DNA of 64,000 nucleotides from Alphaproteobacteria bacterium (GCA_020632795.1 JACKEV010000013.1:372001-436000); one strand, 5' to 3'. Counted from the first letter of the stretch, positions 1-9,215 are shown. Notes: generated by a model from the letters alone, not told the origin. Numbers and translations: made by a program.

Positions 1-1228
1 GCTCCCACATCCGGCCGGTGAGGTACAGCGCGCCGCCCTCATCGAAGAAGCCCTCGTCCCCGGTACGGAGCCACTCGCTCGCGCGGGGGGTGGTCCGCTC
101 ACCGTTGGCGAAGTAGCTGCGCGCCACCGAGGCGCCGCGGACCACCACCTCACCGCGCTCTGTGGCGGCGAGCGCCACGTCCTCCTCCGGGTCCCACACG
201 GCGACATCAAGCCCGTAGGGATGCCCCACGCAGCCGGCCGGCACCGGATCGAGCGACACGGGGGTGCTCGCGATGAGGCCGGCCTCGTTCATGCCGTAGG
301 CGTCGACGAGCGCGACCCGGGTGCGCCGACGCAGCCTCTCTGCGACCGCGGCGTTCATCGAGGTCCCGCCGGTCACACACATCCGCAGCGCAGGCGTGGG
401 GGGCCCGGGGATGTCCAGGACCACCTGGAACACCAGCGGAACGCCCAGCACCCAGGTGGCCTCCGTCGCGGCCAGCGTCGACCAGAAGGAAGGCGGGGTG
501 AAGGGAAAGCCCACCAGCGTGCTCCCCCCGGCGACCACCGGCACGCACACCCCGAGGAGCAGCCCGAAGCCGTTGAAGAGGGGCGCCAGGGTCAGGCAGC
601 GGTCCTGGCTTGAGAGCCGCCATGCCCCCCGCGCGTCGTCGCAGAGGGCGGTGATGTTGCCGTTGGTGTAGGGGATGAACTTGCGCTGTGTGGTCCCTGA
701 CGTGTGCGAGATCAGCGCCACGCGCTCCGGGTCCCACAGCTTCTGTCGCTCCTCCGGGGACATCGGCCGCGCCTCGGTCTGGGGAGGCAGCGAGCCGGGC
801 ACCAGCCTGATCCCGCGGGCCTGCGCCTGCGCCACCAGGCCTTCGGGCGTCTCTGCGTCCACGATCATCGCGTGGGGCCGCACATGCTCCAGCAGCTCCT
901 CGACCGCCGCGCTCCCCCATTGGGCGGCGAAGGGCGTGTAGGTTGCGCTGGCTGTGATCCCCAGCGCGCGCACCGCGCCGTCCACGGAGGTTGTGCCCAC
1001 CCCGATCACGCGCCCCTCCGGGCCGACGCCGCAGGCCCGCAGGTGCGCACGCCAGCGCCCCAGCTCATGGACCAGCGCCCTGAAGCGGAGCGTCTTGTCC
1101 GGGCCCAGCAGCGCGGGCGCCCCCGCCGCCAGCGCCGCACGCCGCTCGATCCGCTCAGCCCACATCGAGGGGAGATCGCCGGATTCGGTGGGGTCTGCAT
1201 GGGAGGGTCTATGGGGGACGGTCAACAT
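1..1228 (-). CDS. AMP-dependent acyl/aryl-CoA synthetase-type ligase (C-terminus off window)
   Basis: This leftward gene runs off the left edge; about 409 residues are visible. Members of the family activate a carboxylic acid as acyl-AMP and pass it to CoA or a carrier protein. The phosphate-binding loop is clear (ISHTSGTTQRK, at about 512 nt into the gene), followed by an acyl-pocket region, the VTGGTSM segment, the A5-type DAYGMNEAG motif and the RTGDEGFFDEGG motif with the ATP-ribose-binding Asp. The last A8-A10 motifs lie outside the window. I chose ATG 1228, which has GGAG just upstream; an in-frame GTG at 1258 is possible. It is divergent from the P450 gene. The substrate cannot be read from sequence; the neighbouring decarboxylase and dioxygenase suggest a specialised-metabolite role, which is inference. 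Confidence 0.85.
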   Translation of the reverse strand, partial: MLTVPHRPSHADPTESGDLPSMWAERIERRAALAAGAPALLGPDKTLRFRALVHELGRWRAHLRACGVGPEGRVIGVGTTSVDGAVRALGITASATYTPFAAQWGSAAVEELLEHVRPHAMIVDAETPEGLVAQAQARGIRLVPGSLPPQTEARPMSPEERQKLWDPERVALISHTSGTTQRKFIPYTNGNITALCDDARGAWRLSSQDRCLTLAPLFNGFGLLLGVCVPVVAGGSTLVGFPFTPPSFWSTLAATEATWVLGVPLVFQVVLDIPGPPTPALRMCVTGGTSMNAAVAERLRRRTRVALVDAYGMNEAGLIASTPVSLDPVPAGCVGHPYGLDVAVWDPEEDVALAATERGEVVVRGASVARSYFANGERTTPRASEWLRTGDEGFFDEGGALYLTGRMWE

Positions 1229-1457
1229 CTCTCCAACGTGGGCCCGCAAGGGCCGCACATCATGGGGGGGCACGACTATACAGGACCCGCTGACCGGCCC
1301 TTGGAGGCCGTGGGCCTCCCGGCTCGCGCGTTGGGACTGGGAGCGCGTCGGTGGAGAGCGGCGGCACCACCCCGAAGATGGCCGTTCGTCATGGGACCCG
1401 ATAGGAAGCGCTCACAGCGTCCTCCATGGTTTCACGACAGAGCGCAGGGTCCTGCTG

Positions 1458-2693
1458 ATGATTGAGTTCGGACGGGGACCACTTGCGGGCATCGATCTGG
1501 TCGATCCACGGACACACGCCGACACGGATCTCCGTCCGATCTGGGCCTTTCTCCGGCGCACCTGTCCGGTCGTCTGGCATCCCTGGGGAGACGCCGGCTT
1601 CTGGGTCGTGTCGAGGCACGAGCATGTCCGGCAGATCAGCGCGGACACGCGACGCTTCACGTCACGGCGAGGCAACTCCCTGAACGCGCTGTTGGCCGGT
1701 GGGGATCCGGCCGGCGGACGGATGCTCCCGATGTCGGACGGTCCACGCCACGCCGCCATTCGATCCCGGATCGCGAGGTGCGTTCGTCGCGCGGTCAAGG
1801 CCGGCGCCAAGGAGAGGCTGGACCAGAGCGTGCGCGCTCGGCTGACGGGGGTACTCGACACAGATGCGGAGCTATCCGGCGCATTCGCTGGCCATGTCGC
1901 ATCCGGCGCGATCTGTGACCTGCTCGGCGTGCGCGAGGGCGCTGACCGGGAGCAGCTGTGCAGCGCAGCGGCGGCCGCGCTCGCGTCGGCCCATCGAGAC
2001 GCCAGGGAGGAGGACGGCCGGATCGCGCGCCTTGAGATCCTGATGATCTTCTCGCGCCTCGTCGAGGAGCGGGGGGCTGGCCTCGGCGATGACCTGTTGA
2101 GCGACCTGGTCCGTCTGCAACAGTCGGACCTCCAGCTCACGATGCAGGAGATCCTCTACAACTGCTACAGCCTGCTCATCGGCGGCAGCGAGGAGCCTCG
2201 CTACGCCATCGTCGGCATGCTGCACGCGCTGTCGCAGCACCCGGAGGAGTGGACGCGGCTCAAGTCCGGCGCGATTCCAGCGCGCGCGGCGGTAGAGGAG
2301 GTCTTGCGCTGGACCTGCCCTGTTCTCCATGTCGCGCGGACCGTGGTCGAGGACACGCAGGTGGGGGACGCGCTCCTCCAGTCCGGGCAGATGGTGTCCT
2401 TGTGGTACACCTCCGCCAACTTCGATGACGACGTGTTCGCCGACGCGTCGCGCTTGATCCTCGACCGCGAGAGCAACCCGCACCTGAGCTTCGGCTTCGG
2501 GCCTCACTTCTGTCTGGGGGCGACGTTGGCCCGGATGGAGGTTCAGGCCGTGCTGGAGGCCCTCGTCGAGCGTGTGGACCGCATCGAAGCCCTCGGCGAC
2601 CCCCGGCCCGTCTACTCCAACTTCGTCTCCGGGCTGGCACGCCTGCCCGCTCGTCTGCATGGCCGGACTCCGCGAGCGGGTCAGCGGTCCTGA
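1458..2693 (+). CDS. Cytochrome P450, atypical I-helix
   Basis: A 411-residue soluble bacterial-type cytochrome P450 monooxygenase. Seen: the ExxR salt-bridge motif in EEVLRW, the heme-ligand loop FGFGPHFCLG with the Cys thiolate, and a normal length. The I-helix oxygen-activation motif reads GGSEEPR, so the usual Thr of (A/G)Gx(D/E)T is replaced by Glu. P450s lacking this alcohol residue often use a substrate hydroxyl or have altered chemistry; that is family knowledge, and activity here is untested. The frame is open upstream to 954, but homologous sequence begins only near the ATG at 1458 (IEFGRG...). The gene is divergent from the AMP ligase and its last 13 bases overlap the convergent cysteine-rich gene. 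No ferredoxin or reductase partner is adjacent. Confidence 0.9.
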   Translation: MIEFGRGPLAGIDLVDPRTHADTDLRPIWAFLRRTCPVVWHPWGDAGFWVVSRHEHVRQISADTRRFTSRRGNSLNALLAGGDPAGGRMLPMSDGPRHAAIRSRIARCVRRAVKAGAKERLDQSVRARLTGVLDTDAELSGAFAGHVASGAICDLLGVREGADREQLCSAAAAALASAHRDAREEDGRIARLEILMIFSRLVEERGAGLGDDLLSDLVRLQQSDLQLTMQEILYNCYSLLIGGSEEPRYAIVGMLHALSQHPEEWTRLKSGAIPARAAVEEVLRWTCPVLHVARTVVEDTQVGDALLQSGQMVSLWYTSANFDDDVFADASRLILDRESNPHLSFGFGPHFCLGATLARMEVQAVLEALVERVDRIEALGDPRPVYSNFVSGLARLPARLHGRTPRAGQRS

Positions 2694-3655
2694 GACCTCG
2701 GGGCGGGTCTGGAGAGACCATCGTGTGGGTCGCTCGACTGTAGGAGCCCGTGGTCCACCCACGCCTGCAGGCTGTCCGGGTCCGGCGCCGCCGCCCCCAG
2801 CCCGCGCATCACCTGGGCCACCGGCCGCCCGTCGAAGGCCGCCAGCGCCGCGAACGCCCCGCGGCTGAGCGTCAGGCCGTCGTAGTCCCCGTAGCTGCGC
2901 AGCTCCACCGTCTGTGTGTCTTCGAACACCACGCGCCAGCGGCCCGCCTCCAGGCGCAGGGGCAGCGCGCGGTGGGCCCGCTCCCGCCACGTCGCGCGCA
3001 GCTCCCGGGAGCGGATGCGCAGCCCGAAGCCCCCGAGCCGCTTGATCGTCTCCAGCGTCAGGCCCTCCGCCTGCTGGCCGCACGCCCGGTAGAAGGCCTC
3101 GGCCTCCGCAGCGTCCCACGTCTGCGGGCGACCCACCTGCTCGACGCACCAGCGGGCCACGAGGTCCTGGACGTCCTCGAGCCAGCGGCGCAGGGCGGTC
3201 CACATGGCCTTGCCCACCGCGCCCCGGTCTACCCGACAGTGCCAGGTGCTGCAGGTGGCCTCGCGGTGGGCCCAGATCCCGCAGGTGCCGCCGTCGGCGT
3301 CCAGCCAGTGCGGGCAGCGCAGGTCGAGCTGCTGGCCGAAGCGCCCATCCTGGAGGGCCTGCGCGTAGGCGGCGCTCCAGTCGGCTGGCCGCTCCAGGCC
3401 CCACGGGGTGCGCTGCCGGGGGTCGGCCAGGCGCGCGCGCACCGGCTCCCGGGCCGCGGTGGGATCGGCCAGGATCCGGCCGACGACGAAGTTCGGCAGC
3501 CGCGGCAGGTACATGCAGCACTTGAGGTCGGCCCGGAACGCCGGGGCCGGGCCCGAGGCCATCGCGCAGTCGGCGCAGGTGGAACGGGGCTCTGACCCTA
3601 CGGGCTGCCCGAGCAGGGCCTCGGCCCATCCGGCCTGGAGGGGGGGGAGCGACAT
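2681..3655 (-). CDS. Cysteine-rich protein, putative metal/Fe-S cluster binding
   Basis: A 324-residue protein of unknown function. The N-terminal half has a patterned cysteine set: CADC near residue 27, a KCCMY segment about 20 residues later, then C-x-H and CGIW...C...WHC spacing between about residues 113 and 140. This looks like a zinc or Fe-S site of the kind seen in uncharacterised Myxococcota proteins. The C-terminal about 80 residues (LTLSRGAFAALAAF... then a final helix) look like a small winged-helix or PqqD-like fold. No signal peptide is seen. The gene lies between the P450 and the dioxygenase-methyltransferase gene but on the opposite strand, so co-transcription with either is excluded. 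A chaperone or maturation role is possible but not supported by a motif. Confidence 0.7.
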   Translation of the reverse strand: MSLPPLQAGWAEALLGQPVGSEPRSTCADCAMASGPAPAFRADLKCCMYLPRLPNFVVGRILADPTAAREPVRARLADPRQRTPWGLERPADWSAAYAQALQDGRFGQQLDLRCPHWLDADGGTCGIWAHREATCSTWHCRVDRGAVGKAMWTALRRWLEDVQDLVARWCVEQVGRPQTWDAAEAEAFYRACGQQAEGLTLETIKRLGGFGLRIRSRELRATWRERAHRALPLRLEAGRWRVVFEDTQTVELRSYGDYDGLTLSRGAFAALAAFDGRPVAQVMRGLGAAAPDPDSLQAWVDHGLLQSSDPHDGLSRPAPRSQDR

Positions 3656-3812
3656 GGGGGCATGATGGCACGGTCCGGGGCGGGCTTCGCGCGGCCCCCC
3701 TGCCGGAGCGCTGCGGGGTGATACCCTCTGGCCCGCTGAATCGACGTGCCCGGCCCGACCCGATGACGGTCAGGTCGGGCGCCCTTGATCCCGACCCCTC
3801 CCTGGAACCACG

Positions 3813-5465
3813 ATGCCCCCCCTCCGCCTCACCTCGGACGCTCAGGATGAACTGCGCGCCCTCCTCAACGCCTCCCCTGCAGACCTGGAGCGGGCCTGCG
3901 CAGAAGAGGCGCTGCCCGGGCTGCGCGCGGACGTGGAGCGCCTCCGCGAGGAGATAGAGCGCGGTCGCCGGTTCACCGTCGTGGCGCTGCCGCCCGCCGA
4001 GGGCGACCCGGTCCGATGGATCGAGGGCGGGGTCGCGGTCCTGGCGCACCTCCTCGGCGCGGTCCTCCCGCAGGACGCGGCCGGCAGCCGGGCGGTCAGC
4101 GTCTGGGATCGCGACCCGGAGCGGACCATGGCCGACGGCGCGCGCTACCACCAGACCCACGAGGGCGGCTCCATCCACACCGACAACGTCAACCAGCCGG
4201 AGATCTGGGACTACGTGGTGTTCGGCTGCGTCGCCGCCGCGCCCTCGGGCGGAGAGAGCATCGTGGTGGATGGCCGCCAGCTCCACGCGGACCTGGCGGC
4301 GCGTCACCCCGACGTCCTGGCCACGCTGGAGGCGGACTTCGTGTGGGAGTATCGCGGCTTCAAGGACGATGTGTACACCGCACCGGTCATCACGTACGAT
4401 GAGCGCGGGGAGTGCCGCTTCCGCTACCTGCGCCCCTACGTCGAGGCGGCCCACCGGCGGGTCGGGCAGCCGCTGACCCGGGCGCAGGTCCACGCCTTTG
4501 ACGTGCTGGACGCGCTGCTGCACGAGCGCGAGCGGCAGGTCCGCTTCACGCTTTGCCCGGGTGAGGTCCTCCTGGCCAGGGACAGCCAGATCCTTCATGG
4601 GCGGACCGGCTTCGTGGACCACCCCGACGCCGTCCCCGCCCACGAGGCCGCTCCGGGAGACCCGCTCAAGCGTACGATGACGCGCTACTGGGTGCGGCGC
4701 ACGCCGGGCGCAGACCTGGCCGACCGCTACCAGCGCTCCCGCCTGCTCCTGTCGGAGGAGATGTACGGCCCCGGCTTCCAGTCTTCCGGCGGCGCACAGT
4801 TTCTGGAGCGGGTGACCCCCCATCTGGCCCTCCAGCCGGGGGATCGGGTGCTGGACCTCGGATGCGGCACCGGGGGCACTCTGCGCTACCTCGTCGCGCA
4901 CCACGGCGTCGAGGGCACGGGGGTGGACGGCTCCCCCGACTGTATCGCGATGGCCAGGGAGGCCGCCGCCCGCCAGGGCGTCCGCGGGCTGGACTTCGTA
5001 CGGTCGGACTTCCGGACGCTGGAGCTGTCCGGCCGCTACCACGCGCTGTGGACCTGCCAGTCGCTCCTGTATGTCTCCGAGAAGGTGGACTGCCTGCGGC
5101 GCGTGCTGCCCCACCTCGTTCCGGGTCGGTCCAGCCTCATCGCGGACTACTGCCGCGGGGAGGGGCGGGCCTCGCAGGCGTTCCTCGACTACTGTGACGA
5201 CTGTGGCTTCCGGCTGCCGACCGTGCAGGGGCTCGCCGATCTGGTCGGCCGGGCGGGCCTCCAGGTCGTGGAGGCGGTGGACTACACCGACGGGTTCGTG
5301 GACGCGATGGCCGCGGAGGTCGCCCGCCTGGAGGCCAACGCGGCGGACTTCGCCACCCGGTGGGACGCCGACGACTTCGAACACCTGCGCGCGCGGTGGA
5401 ACCAGAAGATCGAGTTCTGTCGAGGCGGGGACCTGCGCGTGGCGTACGTCATCGCTCGGGCCTGA
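3813..5465 (+). CDS. TauD/TfdA-like Fe(II)/2-oxoglutarate dioxygenase fused to SAM N-methyltransferase
   Basis: A 550-residue two-domain enzyme. Residues about 1-300 are a TauD/TfdA-type non-heme iron oxygenase: facial-triad candidates are His122 and Asp124 (IHTDN) and His262 (ILHGRTGF), with Arg291 placed to bind 2-oxoglutarate. Residues about 310-550 are a class I SAM methyltransferase with motif I VLDLGCGTGG (346-355); the run-in (YGPGFQSSGG) closely resembles phosphoethanolamine N-methyltransferases, suggesting an amine nitrogen as acceptor. The fusion implies sequential oxidation and N-methylation of one small amine or amino acid. It is followed after about 140 bp by an amino-acid decarboxylase on the same strand, which could supply such an amine. 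Substrate is inference. Start ATG 3813 follows a weak TGGA. Confidence 0.85.
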   Translation: MPPLRLTSDAQDELRALLNASPADLERACAEEALPGLRADVERLREEIERGRRFTVVALPPAEGDPVRWIEGGVAVLAHLLGAVLPQDAAGSRAVSVWDRDPERTMADGARYHQTHEGGSIHTDNVNQPEIWDYVVFGCVAAAPSGGESIVVDGRQLHADLAARHPDVLATLEADFVWEYRGFKDDVYTAPVITYDERGECRFRYLRPYVEAAHRRVGQPLTRAQVHAFDVLDALLHERERQVRFTLCPGEVLLARDSQILHGRTGFVDHPDAVPAHEAAPGDPLKRTMTRYWVRRTPGADLADRYQRSRLLLSEEMYGPGFQSSGGAQFLERVTPHLALQPGDRVLDLGCGTGGTLRYLVAHHGVEGTGVDGSPDCIAMAREAAARQGVRGLDFVRSDFRTLELSGRYHALWTCQSLLYVSEKVDCLRRVLPHLVPGRSSLIADYCRGEGRASQAFLDYCDDCGFRLPTVQGLADLVGRAGLQVVEAVDYTDGFVDAMAAEVARLEANAADFATRWDADDFEHLRARWNQKIEFCRGGDLRVAYVIARA

Positions 5466-5603
5466 GCGGGCGGGTCGTCGCGGCCGCCGGAGGTCAAGCG
5501 GGCAGGGGGGCGCGAGAGAGAGTTGTAGGGCAGGGACAGCCGCCATGCTACCGTCGCCCCACGTCGGCCATCCAGGCAGACCACGAACAGTCGAGGAAGA
5601 AGC

Positions 5604-7112
5604 ATGTCCCAGGAAAAAGGACGATCCTACTTTGTACCCCAGGAGATCCGCGGCGAGCTGTTTGACCTGTCCCACGAGAAGAAGGACCCCGTGGTCCTGG
5701 CCGCGGCGATGCGTCAGCTCCGGAGCTATGTGCAGAAGTACCGCGACGACTTCCTCGGCTACCAGTCCACCGCCCGCCTCGACACGGCGCACCTGGCCGA
5801 CTTCGTCCAGTCGGCCATCAACAACATCGGCGACTCCTTCGCCAACCCCAAGCTGACCACCCCTGGGGCCACCTCCCAGCTCGCCGACGGGTTCTTCAGC
5901 CTGAACAGCAAGTGGGTCGAGCGCGCCGTGCTGGACTACTTCGCCCGGCTGTGGAACGCCCCGTCCCCCCGCAAGGTCTACGAAGACAGGGATGAGGGCT
6001 GGGAGGACAGCTACTGGGGCTACGTGCTGTCGATGGGCTCCACCGAGGGCAACCTCATGGCCCTGCGCAGCGCGCGGGACTACCTGCGCGGGCGGAAGCT
6101 CGAGTACGACGAGCGCATCCCGACCATGGCGGAGCGCCTGGGCTACGTGGAGTGCGAAGAGCCGGAGAACCCCGAGTTCAAGCCGGTGCTGCTGTTCTCC
6201 GAGGCGTCCCACTACTCGGTGAAGAAGCTGGCCTACATGCTCGACCTCGAGTACCAGTTCGTGAAGGTCAACCCGGACGGCTCCATGAACCTGGACCACC
6301 TGGTCGATCTGGCGGTGATGGCCATGCGGATCGAGAGGCGTCCGCCCGCGATCCTGTTCAACTACGGGACGACCTGGACGGGGGCGCTCGATGACGTGGC
6401 CGAGGGCGTGCGGCGCCTCAAGGAGCCCTTGGAGCGGTATGGTTTCGATTGGCGCACCATCAAGCATGGCGACAAGGACTGCCGGAGACGGGGCTTCTGG
6501 ATCCACGTCGACGGCGCGCTGGGTGCGGGCTACGCCAGCGTGGTCCAGCGCGACGGGGACTTTGAGCTGCCCGGCTTCGACTTCAGCCATGACATCCAGT
6601 CCCTGGCCATGAGCGGCCACAAGTGGCCGGGCGCCCCCTGGCCGACGGGCATCTACATGACCCGGAACCGCTACATGCTCACCAACGACGTCCCGAACTA
6701 CGTCGGCGCCTTGGACTCGACGCTGGCGGGGTCGCGCAACGGCGCGGCGGCCATCTTCCTGTGGGACTGGGTGGCGCGGAACTCCCTGGAGGAGCGGGCT
6801 GGGGTGGTCAAGGGCCAGCTCGACCTCGCCCGGCGGACGCTCAAGGTGATCCAGCAGGTCTGGGACCCCGACGCGTGGCGGGCCCCCGGGTCGGTCATGA
6901 TCATCATGAAGCGGCCGAAGGACGAGACGGTCCGCAGGTACGCATTGGCCTGCAACAACGTGAACAACGTGGATCTCTGCCATCTGGTCTTCATGCCCCA
7001 CGTCGGCGAGGGCGTGGTAGGGCGGCTGCTCAGGGACCTTCGGGCCGAGAAGGAGGCGGGCGACACCCTGGCGGCGGCGGCGTTCTCCGACGACGGGCGC
7101 GGGGGCTGGTAG
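5604..7112 (+). CDS. Group II PLP-dependent amino-acid decarboxylase (histidine/aromatic decarboxylase-like)
   Basis: A 502-residue fold-type I decarboxylase that would turn an amino acid into an amine. Seen: SMGSTEGNLMAL phosphate-binding region (143-154), His203 in the SEASHYS segment that stacks on the cofactor ring, Asp303 in WIHVDGALGAG, and the Schiff-base Lys340 in SGHKWPG. The HKWPG and SHYS pattern is closest to the histidine decarboxylase-like branch, but specificity cannot be fixed by eye. The start ATG 5604 has AGGAAGA upstream. It probably forms a transcription unit with the upstream dioxygenase-methyltransferase gene, giving decarboxylation plus N-methylation/oxidation of the product. 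The C-terminus beyond residue 480 is low complexity and may be disordered. Confidence 0.9.
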   Translation: MSQEKGRSYFVPQEIRGELFDLSHEKKDPVVLAAAMRQLRSYVQKYRDDFLGYQSTARLDTAHLADFVQSAINNIGDSFANPKLTTPGATSQLADGFFSLNSKWVERAVLDYFARLWNAPSPRKVYEDRDEGWEDSYWGYVLSMGSTEGNLMALRSARDYLRGRKLEYDERIPTMAERLGYVECEEPENPEFKPVLLFSEASHYSVKKLAYMLDLEYQFVKVNPDGSMNLDHLVDLAVMAMRIERRPPAILFNYGTTWTGALDDVAEGVRRLKEPLERYGFDWRTIKHGDKDCRRRGFWIHVDGALGAGYASVVQRDGDFELPGFDFSHDIQSLAMSGHKWPGAPWPTGIYMTRNRYMLTNDVPNYVGALDSTLAGSRNGAAAIFLWDWVARNSLEERAGVVKGQLDLARRTLKVIQQVWDPDAWRAPGSVMIIMKRPKDETVRRYALACNNVNNVDLCHLVFMPHVGEGVVGRLLRDLRAEKEAGDTLAAAAFSDDGRGGW

Positions 7113-7151
7113 CGCCTGCGTGCGCCCTCCGATGCGGGGCCCTCGGAGCCG

Positions 7152-7901
7152 TCAGCGGGTCGTCGCTGGCGGCCTCCAGGGCGTGGTGGGGACGGGGGCC
7201 TGCTCGGGGTAGCGAACCGGCTCCTCGGGGTCGCGCCGCCAGTCGTACTCGGCGACGCGCGCGGCCTGCTCGGCGACGGCCCGTCCATACAGCCGCTGGA
7301 CCAGGTAGAACGCCATGTCGGTCCCCGCGGACACCCCGGCCGAGGTGACGTACCGGCCGGCGTCCACCCAGCGCGCCACGTTGTCCCACTTCACCCGCGG
7401 CCCCAGGCTGGTCACCCAGTGGAAGGCGAGGTGGTTGGTGGCGGCAGGCTGCCCGTCGAGCAGCCCCGCCGCCGCGAGCACCGCCGCTCCCGTACAGACG
7501 GAGGTCATGAGCGACACGCGCTCGTCCATCCGGACCGCCCAGCGCAGCAAGGCCGCGCGCTCGACCGGTCGGTCCGGGGACAGCAGCTCCCGGAGCGCGA
7601 GACCGCCCGGGATCAGCAGCAGGTCGATGTCCTGCGTCAGGGCCTGGTCGCGGAACAGGTCGGGCGCCACCCGCACGCCGCCGCGGGCTGCCACGGGCCT
7701 GGGCGCGGCCTGCTCGTCCCCTTGGACGCGGTCCTCGTTGGCGATGAGCGTCACGCGGAACGGCGGCGGCCCGCTTTGGACGGAGGTCCCGACGTAGGCG
7801 GCGGCGACGAACGCCTGGATGGGCCCCCAGACGTCGATGGGCTCGAAGCCGTCGAACACGAAGACGCCGACGCGCGTAGAGGGGAGGGGACTCTGGTTCA
7901 T
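7152..7901 (-). CDS. DJ-1/PfpI family protein, isonitrile hydratase-like
   Basis: A 249-residue GATase1-fold protein. The nucleophile elbow holds Cys136 in SVCTGAAVLAAAGLLDG, and an acidic residue (Asp23 in GFEPIDVWGP) sits where isonitrile hydratases carry their essential Asp. The YVTSAGVSAGTDMAFYL segment is typical of this branch and of the ligand-binding half of some AraC regulators, but no helix-turn-helix domain follows. I chose the ATG at 7901; an upstream in-frame ATG at 7919 adds six residues. The gene is convergent with the decarboxylase. Isonitrile hydratase activity would turn an isonitrile into an N-formamide; whether that is its job is uncertain because the family is broad and much of it is uncharacterised. 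Confidence 0.75.
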   Translation of the reverse strand: MNQSPLPSTRVGVFVFDGFEPIDVWGPIQAFVAAAYVGTSVQSGPPPFRVTLIANEDRVQGDEQAAPRPVAARGGVRVAPDLFRDQALTQDIDLLLIPGGLALRELLSPDRPVERAALLRWAVRMDERVSLMTSVCTGAAVLAAAGLLDGQPAATNHLAFHWVTSLGPRVKWDNVARWVDAGRYVTSAGVSAGTDMAFYLVQRLYGRAVAEQAARVAEYDWRRDPEEPVRYPEQAPVPTTPWRPPATTR

Positions 7902-7961
7902 GGGTGCAGCGGACCACATCGGTCGGTGGAGCGCAAGGCTTCTGTGTCTCAGAGCGATGCC

Positions 7962-9215
7962 TCAGCCACGGACCCTCTCGGTGGCGTCGAGCACGGCGCG
8001 GACGGCGGCCTCGGACACCGCCCCGCAGCACCCGGCCTGCTTCAGGACGGACTCGACCCGGGCTGTGGCTGCGGTCACCTCGTCCAGCACCCTCCTGGCG
8101 GTGAGCCCCTTGATGCCGGCGCGTGAGGCCAGCTCGAGCAGGTGCTCCCGCTGCACGCCCCGCCCGACACCCGCTACGGTCGTCGCCCGTTCGCCGTAGG
8201 GTTGCGGCGCGTAGGTCAGATCGAAGCCGGGTGCCAGGCGCCACGCGCCCGCCTCGTCCATGAGCCAGGCGATGTTCTTGAGGTGGTCGTCCTGGTTCAC
8301 CGTGGCGACGTTGAAGGCCGCCAGCCGGAACACCTCCAGGACCTGGGACTGATCTCCTGCGCAGAGGTAGGCCGTGGCGCGGAGGAGGTGCTGATAGTCG
8401 GCCGTGGCTGTGCGGAAGTCCATATCCAGCGCGCCAGCGCCGGAGAGCACGTGCGTACGGCGGCCGCCCGGCAGGCGATCGAAGCGCCGGACGGCGAAGG
8501 CGTCGCCCACCCCCTCCAGGTTGAAGATCCGGTGCTCGGGCACGTTCAGCCCCGCGCTCGCCGCCAACTGCATCCAGGCCCCTTCCCGCCGGCCCACGTC
8601 CGCGTCGTCCCTGCGGGTCGGGAACTTCACCAGCCAGGCCTCCCACCCCTCGGGGAGCGCGCCCTCACCGTACCTGAAGCCCGGCCCTCCGTCAGAAGGC
8701 AGCGCGACGAGGGCCTTCGGACGCGCGCCACCCGACGGTCCGCCGGCCCGGACCAGCTCCGGGAGCACCTCCTCGACCGCGTCATCCCATACAGTCTGAG
8801 CGTGGGCCGCGAGCGCCGCGAGCTCGACCGCGTCGTTCAACGCGCTCTCCGGTCCGGTGCAGGGTTCGAAGACCAGGGCGCCCATCGTGTGAGGGCCCAG
8901 CCAGGCCAGCTCGTCCAGCGGTGAGACGGACGACGCGGCCCGCCCCCTGCTCTGGAACGCGCGGTGGAGGAGCTTCAGGCCCCAGCCGTCGGGCCGCGCG
9001 TCGTTGAACACGCCCGGGATCGGGACGCCGGGCCTGGGCTGGTGCTCGTGCAGGTCTCTCTGACGGAGCGGGAGGCGGAGCGGGGATATCTCGAGCCCTA
9101 AGTCAGCGAACGCAGCGCCGTACTGAAACCACACTCTGCGTCCCGTCTCTGCAAGCGTGCCGACCTCGATCGTCGTCGCGTCGGAGAACCGCAGCCCCAC
9201 ACGGAGCTCCCTCAT
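7962..9215 (-). CDS. hipA: HipA-type serine/threonine kinase toxin
   Basis: A 417-residue HipA-family toxin. HipA kinases phosphorylate glutamyl-tRNA synthetase or related targets and induce dormancy. Seen: the N-terminal subdomain ending in NDARPDGWG, the ATP-binding loop region PSGGARPKAL, WLVKFP with the ATP-contacting Lys, the catalytic NQDDHLKN motif and the metal-binding FDLTYAP segment. Length matches full HipA. The start ATG 9215 overlaps the stop of hipB by four bases (ATGA), so the two are translationally coupled. Transcription is leftward from the palindromic region at 9511-9571. The sequence shows no truncation or loss of catalytic residues, so it is probably active. Confidence 0.88.
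   Translation of the reverse strand: MRELRVGLRFSDATTIEVGTLAETGRRVWFQYGAAFADLGLEISPLRLPLRQRDLHEHQPRPGVPIPGVFNDARPDGWGLKLLHRAFQSRGRAASSVSPLDELAWLGPHTMGALVFEPCTGPESALNDAVELAALAAHAQTVWDDAVEEVLPELVRAGGPSGGARPKALVALPSDGGPGFRYGEGALPEGWEAWLVKFPTRRDDADVGRREGAWMQLAASAGLNVPEHRIFNLEGVGDAFAVRRFDRLPGGRRTHVLSGAGALDMDFRTATADYQHLLRATAYLCAGDQSQVLEVFRLAAFNVATVNQDDHLKNIAWLMDEAGAWRLAPGFDLTYAPQPYGERATTVAGVGRGVQREHLLELASRAGIKGLTARRVLDEVTAATARVESVLKQAGCCGAVSEAAVRAVLDATERVRG

Noticed and set aside
1872..7001. A 1709-residue leftward open frame crossing five genes
   Set aside because: It is antisense to the P450, fusion-enzyme and decarboxylase genes and reads as Val/Arg/Gly/His-rich shadow sequence; only the high GC content keeps it open.
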